Positions 62,275-64,000 of a stretch of DNA of 64,000 nt are shown in pieces. The notes under the pieces were generated by a model. The model ran no database searches, had not been told where the DNA came from, and saw nothing but the letters and a program-made list of their open reading frames with translations. The DNA comes from Cyanobacteriota bacterium (GTDB taxonomy: Bacteria > Cyanobacteriota > Cyanobacteriia > PCC-6307 > Cyanobiaceae), in contig JAPLIC010000066.1 in NCBI GenBank assembly GCA_026389315.1, positions 22,815 to 86,814 on the forward strand. The letters run 5' to 3'. Numbering within the stretch: the first letter of the stretch is position 1; every line of letters begins with the position of its first letter. Position numbers and translations under genes: made by a program.

Positions 62275-62887
62275 CTATCGTGAACTCAGGTAAGTTGAAG
62301 CGCACCGTTTCTTCAGGCGGCGGCTCCAGCGAAGTGCGGCCAGGGCGCCCAGGAACGGAACCGGCCCAGGCACGTTCGCGGGCGAAGGCGGCGGTGAAGG
62401 ATCCCCATTGCTGGAATAGACACCTATTGGGGAATGCTCATTTTCATTGCCCACCAGGATCAAGTAGCTCCGCATACCACGGATAGGCTGGCTGGTCGGA
62501 GGGTATCGGAAACAGGCCAGTTGGGTGATTGGGGACACCATTGCCCGTGAAATAGCGAATCCCATTGCTCACCCAAGTATTAAATTGTGAGTTCCAATAC
62601 ACTTCCCCTTCGACAAATGGGATATCTGAGACGACCACATCTTGGCCATTAACCCAAGGGGTGTTAGGAGTTGTGTAAAATCCACCAGCAATATTATATC
62701 CTTCGAAATTATCGGTTAGATACATTTGGTTTCTAGCCGCCGTACCGAAACCCGTTCCGGTAGGCGGCGTCTTCAAAATACTTGGCGCGCTAGGGTCGTA
62801 GGTGAAAGTATAAGCAAAGCTCGCATTAGTGGCAAACGGCAGACTGGCGATAACGAAAATGCTGATGAAGCGACGGACGATCGACAT
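62275..62887 (-). pseudogene. secreted protein with PEP-CTERM-like tail, frameshifted
   Basis: One frame starts MSIVRRFISIFVIASLPFAT (signal peptide), continues YTFTYDPSAPSILKTPPTGT, FEGYNIAGGFYTTPNTPWVN and SDQPAYPWYAELL, and stops at 62444. The next frame carries YLILVGNENEHSPIGVYSSN and VPGPVPFLGALAALRWSRRL plus KKRC, a PEP-CTERM-like sorting tail (motif, hydrophobic span, basic end). A one-base shift near 62470-62490 would join them into a protein of about 203 residues. Either the gene is broken or the base is an assembly error. The domain between is not recognised. Confidence 0.7.
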
Positions 62888-63092
62888 CTTTTGGTTTTTC
62901 AGGTGGTAGTGGGGAAAGAAACGAGCCAATCAGCAACCTTTTGGTCGGGAATTGTGCCCCGGCCAGAACTTTTAGAAGGCGGCGTGGAATCGGCCTAGCT
63001 GGATTCAATCGATGAATTCAAAAGTTAATGCCATTAAATATTATCTGGCCCTGGATTTCATGTCTTTCCTCCTTGGGCGATAATTTTTTCTA

Positions 63093-63118
63093 ACCCCATG
63101 GCACCGGCCCCATGGGGT
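63093..63118 (-). terminator. perfect hairpin after the LuxR-type gene
   Basis: ACCCCATGG and CCATGGGGT are a perfect 9-base inverted repeat with an 8-base loop, 16 bases beyond the stop of the minus-strand regulator. There is no T-run directly after it on the minus strand (TTAGAAAAAATT), so termination is likely but weakly supported. Confidence 0.45.
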
Positions 63119-63133
63119 CCGCCCTCATCGCGT

Positions 63134-63805
63134 CTAGAAGCTACGCAGCACGACATTGAAGCCAAGGCCAACCGCACGACGCAGGGCCTTCTGTCGATTG
63201 TTGACACCTAGTCGTTGCAATAGATTAACGCTGTAGGTCTGCACGGTGCGTACCGACAGGCCCAAGCGTTTTGCCGTCTCCTGGTTGCTCAGGCCAAGGG
63301 CATAGGCCTCCAGCAATTGCCGATCTCGCTGGCTGAGATGAATCGTATTTCCATCCAAGTTGGCGGGCTGCTGATTCAGCTCAGCAAAGTGCTGCACGAT
63401 GGATGGACTGTAATAACTGGTATTGCTGACCACAGCCATGGACATCAATGTGATGGTGTCTGGGTGAGCGAAAAGATCGTGGTCCGCCACAAGGATGGGA
63501 TTGACTGCGGCGGGATTGAGCCCAGCGAGACTGGTGATGAAAACCACCGTTCTGATCGCTGGCTGGATGCTGCGAACTTGGCGAACCAGCTCGTCTGGGG
63601 AGATGTCTGGAAGGTCATCCACAATCACCAGCAGTCCTGGTTTCACCCGAGCGAGGAGTGCCAAGACAGAAGTGCCAGTGGTGCAGACCCCAAGGCAATC
63701 GCGATAGTTGCCACCCATCGCCCGATAAAAGTTGACCAGTTGGAGTTGCTTGCTTGAGGCATAAATAACTGTCGGACTAAAGCCAGTGGAAAGACAAGCC
63801 AACAA
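63134..63805 (-). CDS. LuxR/NarL-type DNA-binding regulator
   Basis: The 223-residue protein has a receiver-like N-terminus (TVIYASSKQLQLVNFYRAMG and GLLVIVDDLPDISPDELVRQ, with a possible phosphoacceptor Asp in VDDLPD) and a clear LuxR helix-turn-helix at the C-terminus (LSQRDRQLLEAYALGLSNQE and TAKRLGLSVRTVQTYSVNLL). The start is unsure, as only TTG codons are available near 63805 and the first ATG lies about 30 codons inside. No partner kinase is adjacent. Nothing convincing lies between 63806 and the window end. Confidence 0.85.
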   Translation of the reverse strand: MLACLSTGFSPTVIYASSKQLQLVNFYRAMGGNYRDCLGVCTTGTSVLALLARVKPGLLVIVDDLPDISPDELVRQVRSIQPAIRTVVFITSLAGLNPAAVNPILVADHDLFAHPDTITLMSMAVVSNTSYYSPSIVQHFAELNQQPANLDGNTIHLSQRDRQLLEAYALGLSNQETAKRLGLSVRTVQTYSVNLLQRLGVNNRQKALRRAVGLGFNVVLRSF

Positions 63806-64000
63806 AAATCGTGGTTGAAACTGGCCCGCAGCTTTATGAAGTTGACTAGGTAGAAAAATCGTACCCGTTCAGAGGGCGGGATAGCTCGAACTGAACATCG
63901 CCCCCTCCCCTGAGCACTTGACGGCAGCTTGATTCCCGCTTGCATCTCAAGCAGAGGCTGCATGTCATGGTCGCCCCTCCGGCCGGGATTTCAGAAGCGG

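Overview
The window comes from a high-GC cyanobacterium of the picocyanobacterial (Synechococcus/Cyanobium/Vulcanococcus) type. The main reasons are a complete kaiA-kaiB-kaiC circadian cluster next to rplU-rpmA, a DUF3747 protein, a PEP-CTERM-like sorting tail ending in an LRWSRRLKKR-type sequence, a second ClpB, and the order secE-nusG-rplK-rplA-rplJ-rplL. No tRNA, rRNA, CRISPR array, phage gene or integrase gene was recognised.

Layout. 1-2.4 kb (minus): rplU, rpmA, truB and a yebC cut by the window edge. 2.5-5.4 kb: kaiABC. 5.4-7.4 kb (minus): an OmpR-type regulator and a histidine kinase that converge on kaiC. 7.5-10.2 kb: two small cyanobacterial proteins and an ABC1/UbiB kinase. 10.2-13.3 kb: a broken small gene, a YidB-like protein, enolase and glyoxalase I. 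13.3-20.7 kb: clpB, then the secE-nusG-L11-L1 and L10-L7/L12 block, with an SGNH hydrolase gene inserted and a likely L10 leader. 20.8-23.8 kb: DUF3747 protein, RNase HI with an extra C-terminal domain, pyrD. 23.8-29 kb: a pilM-N-O-Q type IV pilus operon. 29-33.8 kb (minus): a pentapeptide protein and a MoxR-DUF58-transglutaminase operon. 33.9-37.8 kb: a CobC/CobD-type aminotransferase and alaS. 37.8-42.1 kb: a CHASE2 adenylate cyclase and a FecR protein, divergent from a MscS channel with a cyclic-nucleotide domain, which looks like a cAMP signalling unit. 42.2-45.2 kb: a SNF2 helicase.

Accessory region, 45.2-60.6 kb. The 3' end of the SNF2 gene recurs three more times downstream (about 49.2, 51.6 and 53.4 kb), mixed with transposase and nuclease relics, an intact IS3 element, a DUF433/DUF5615 toxin-antitoxin-like pair with a truncated second copy, and AT-rich foreign genes. 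This is an integration hotspot. Two short folded sequences directly after minus-strand genes (49.54-49.61 and 55.20-55.25 kb) look like integron attC sites, so some genes may be captured cassettes. Four proteins here carry TIR domains: a simple TIR protein, a caspase-like+TIR protein whose catalytic His is Asn, a TIR protein with an unknown C-terminal domain, and a 1474-residue TIR-CHAT-STAND-TPR protein. Together they suggest an anti-phage or cell-suicide island, which is the best candidate here for an undescribed system.

60.6-64 kb (minus): a flavin amine oxidase, a frameshifted PEP-CTERM-like secreted protein and a LuxR-type regulator. Starts were moved from the longest open frame wherever family alignment or overlap with a neighbour argued for it; each entry says so.
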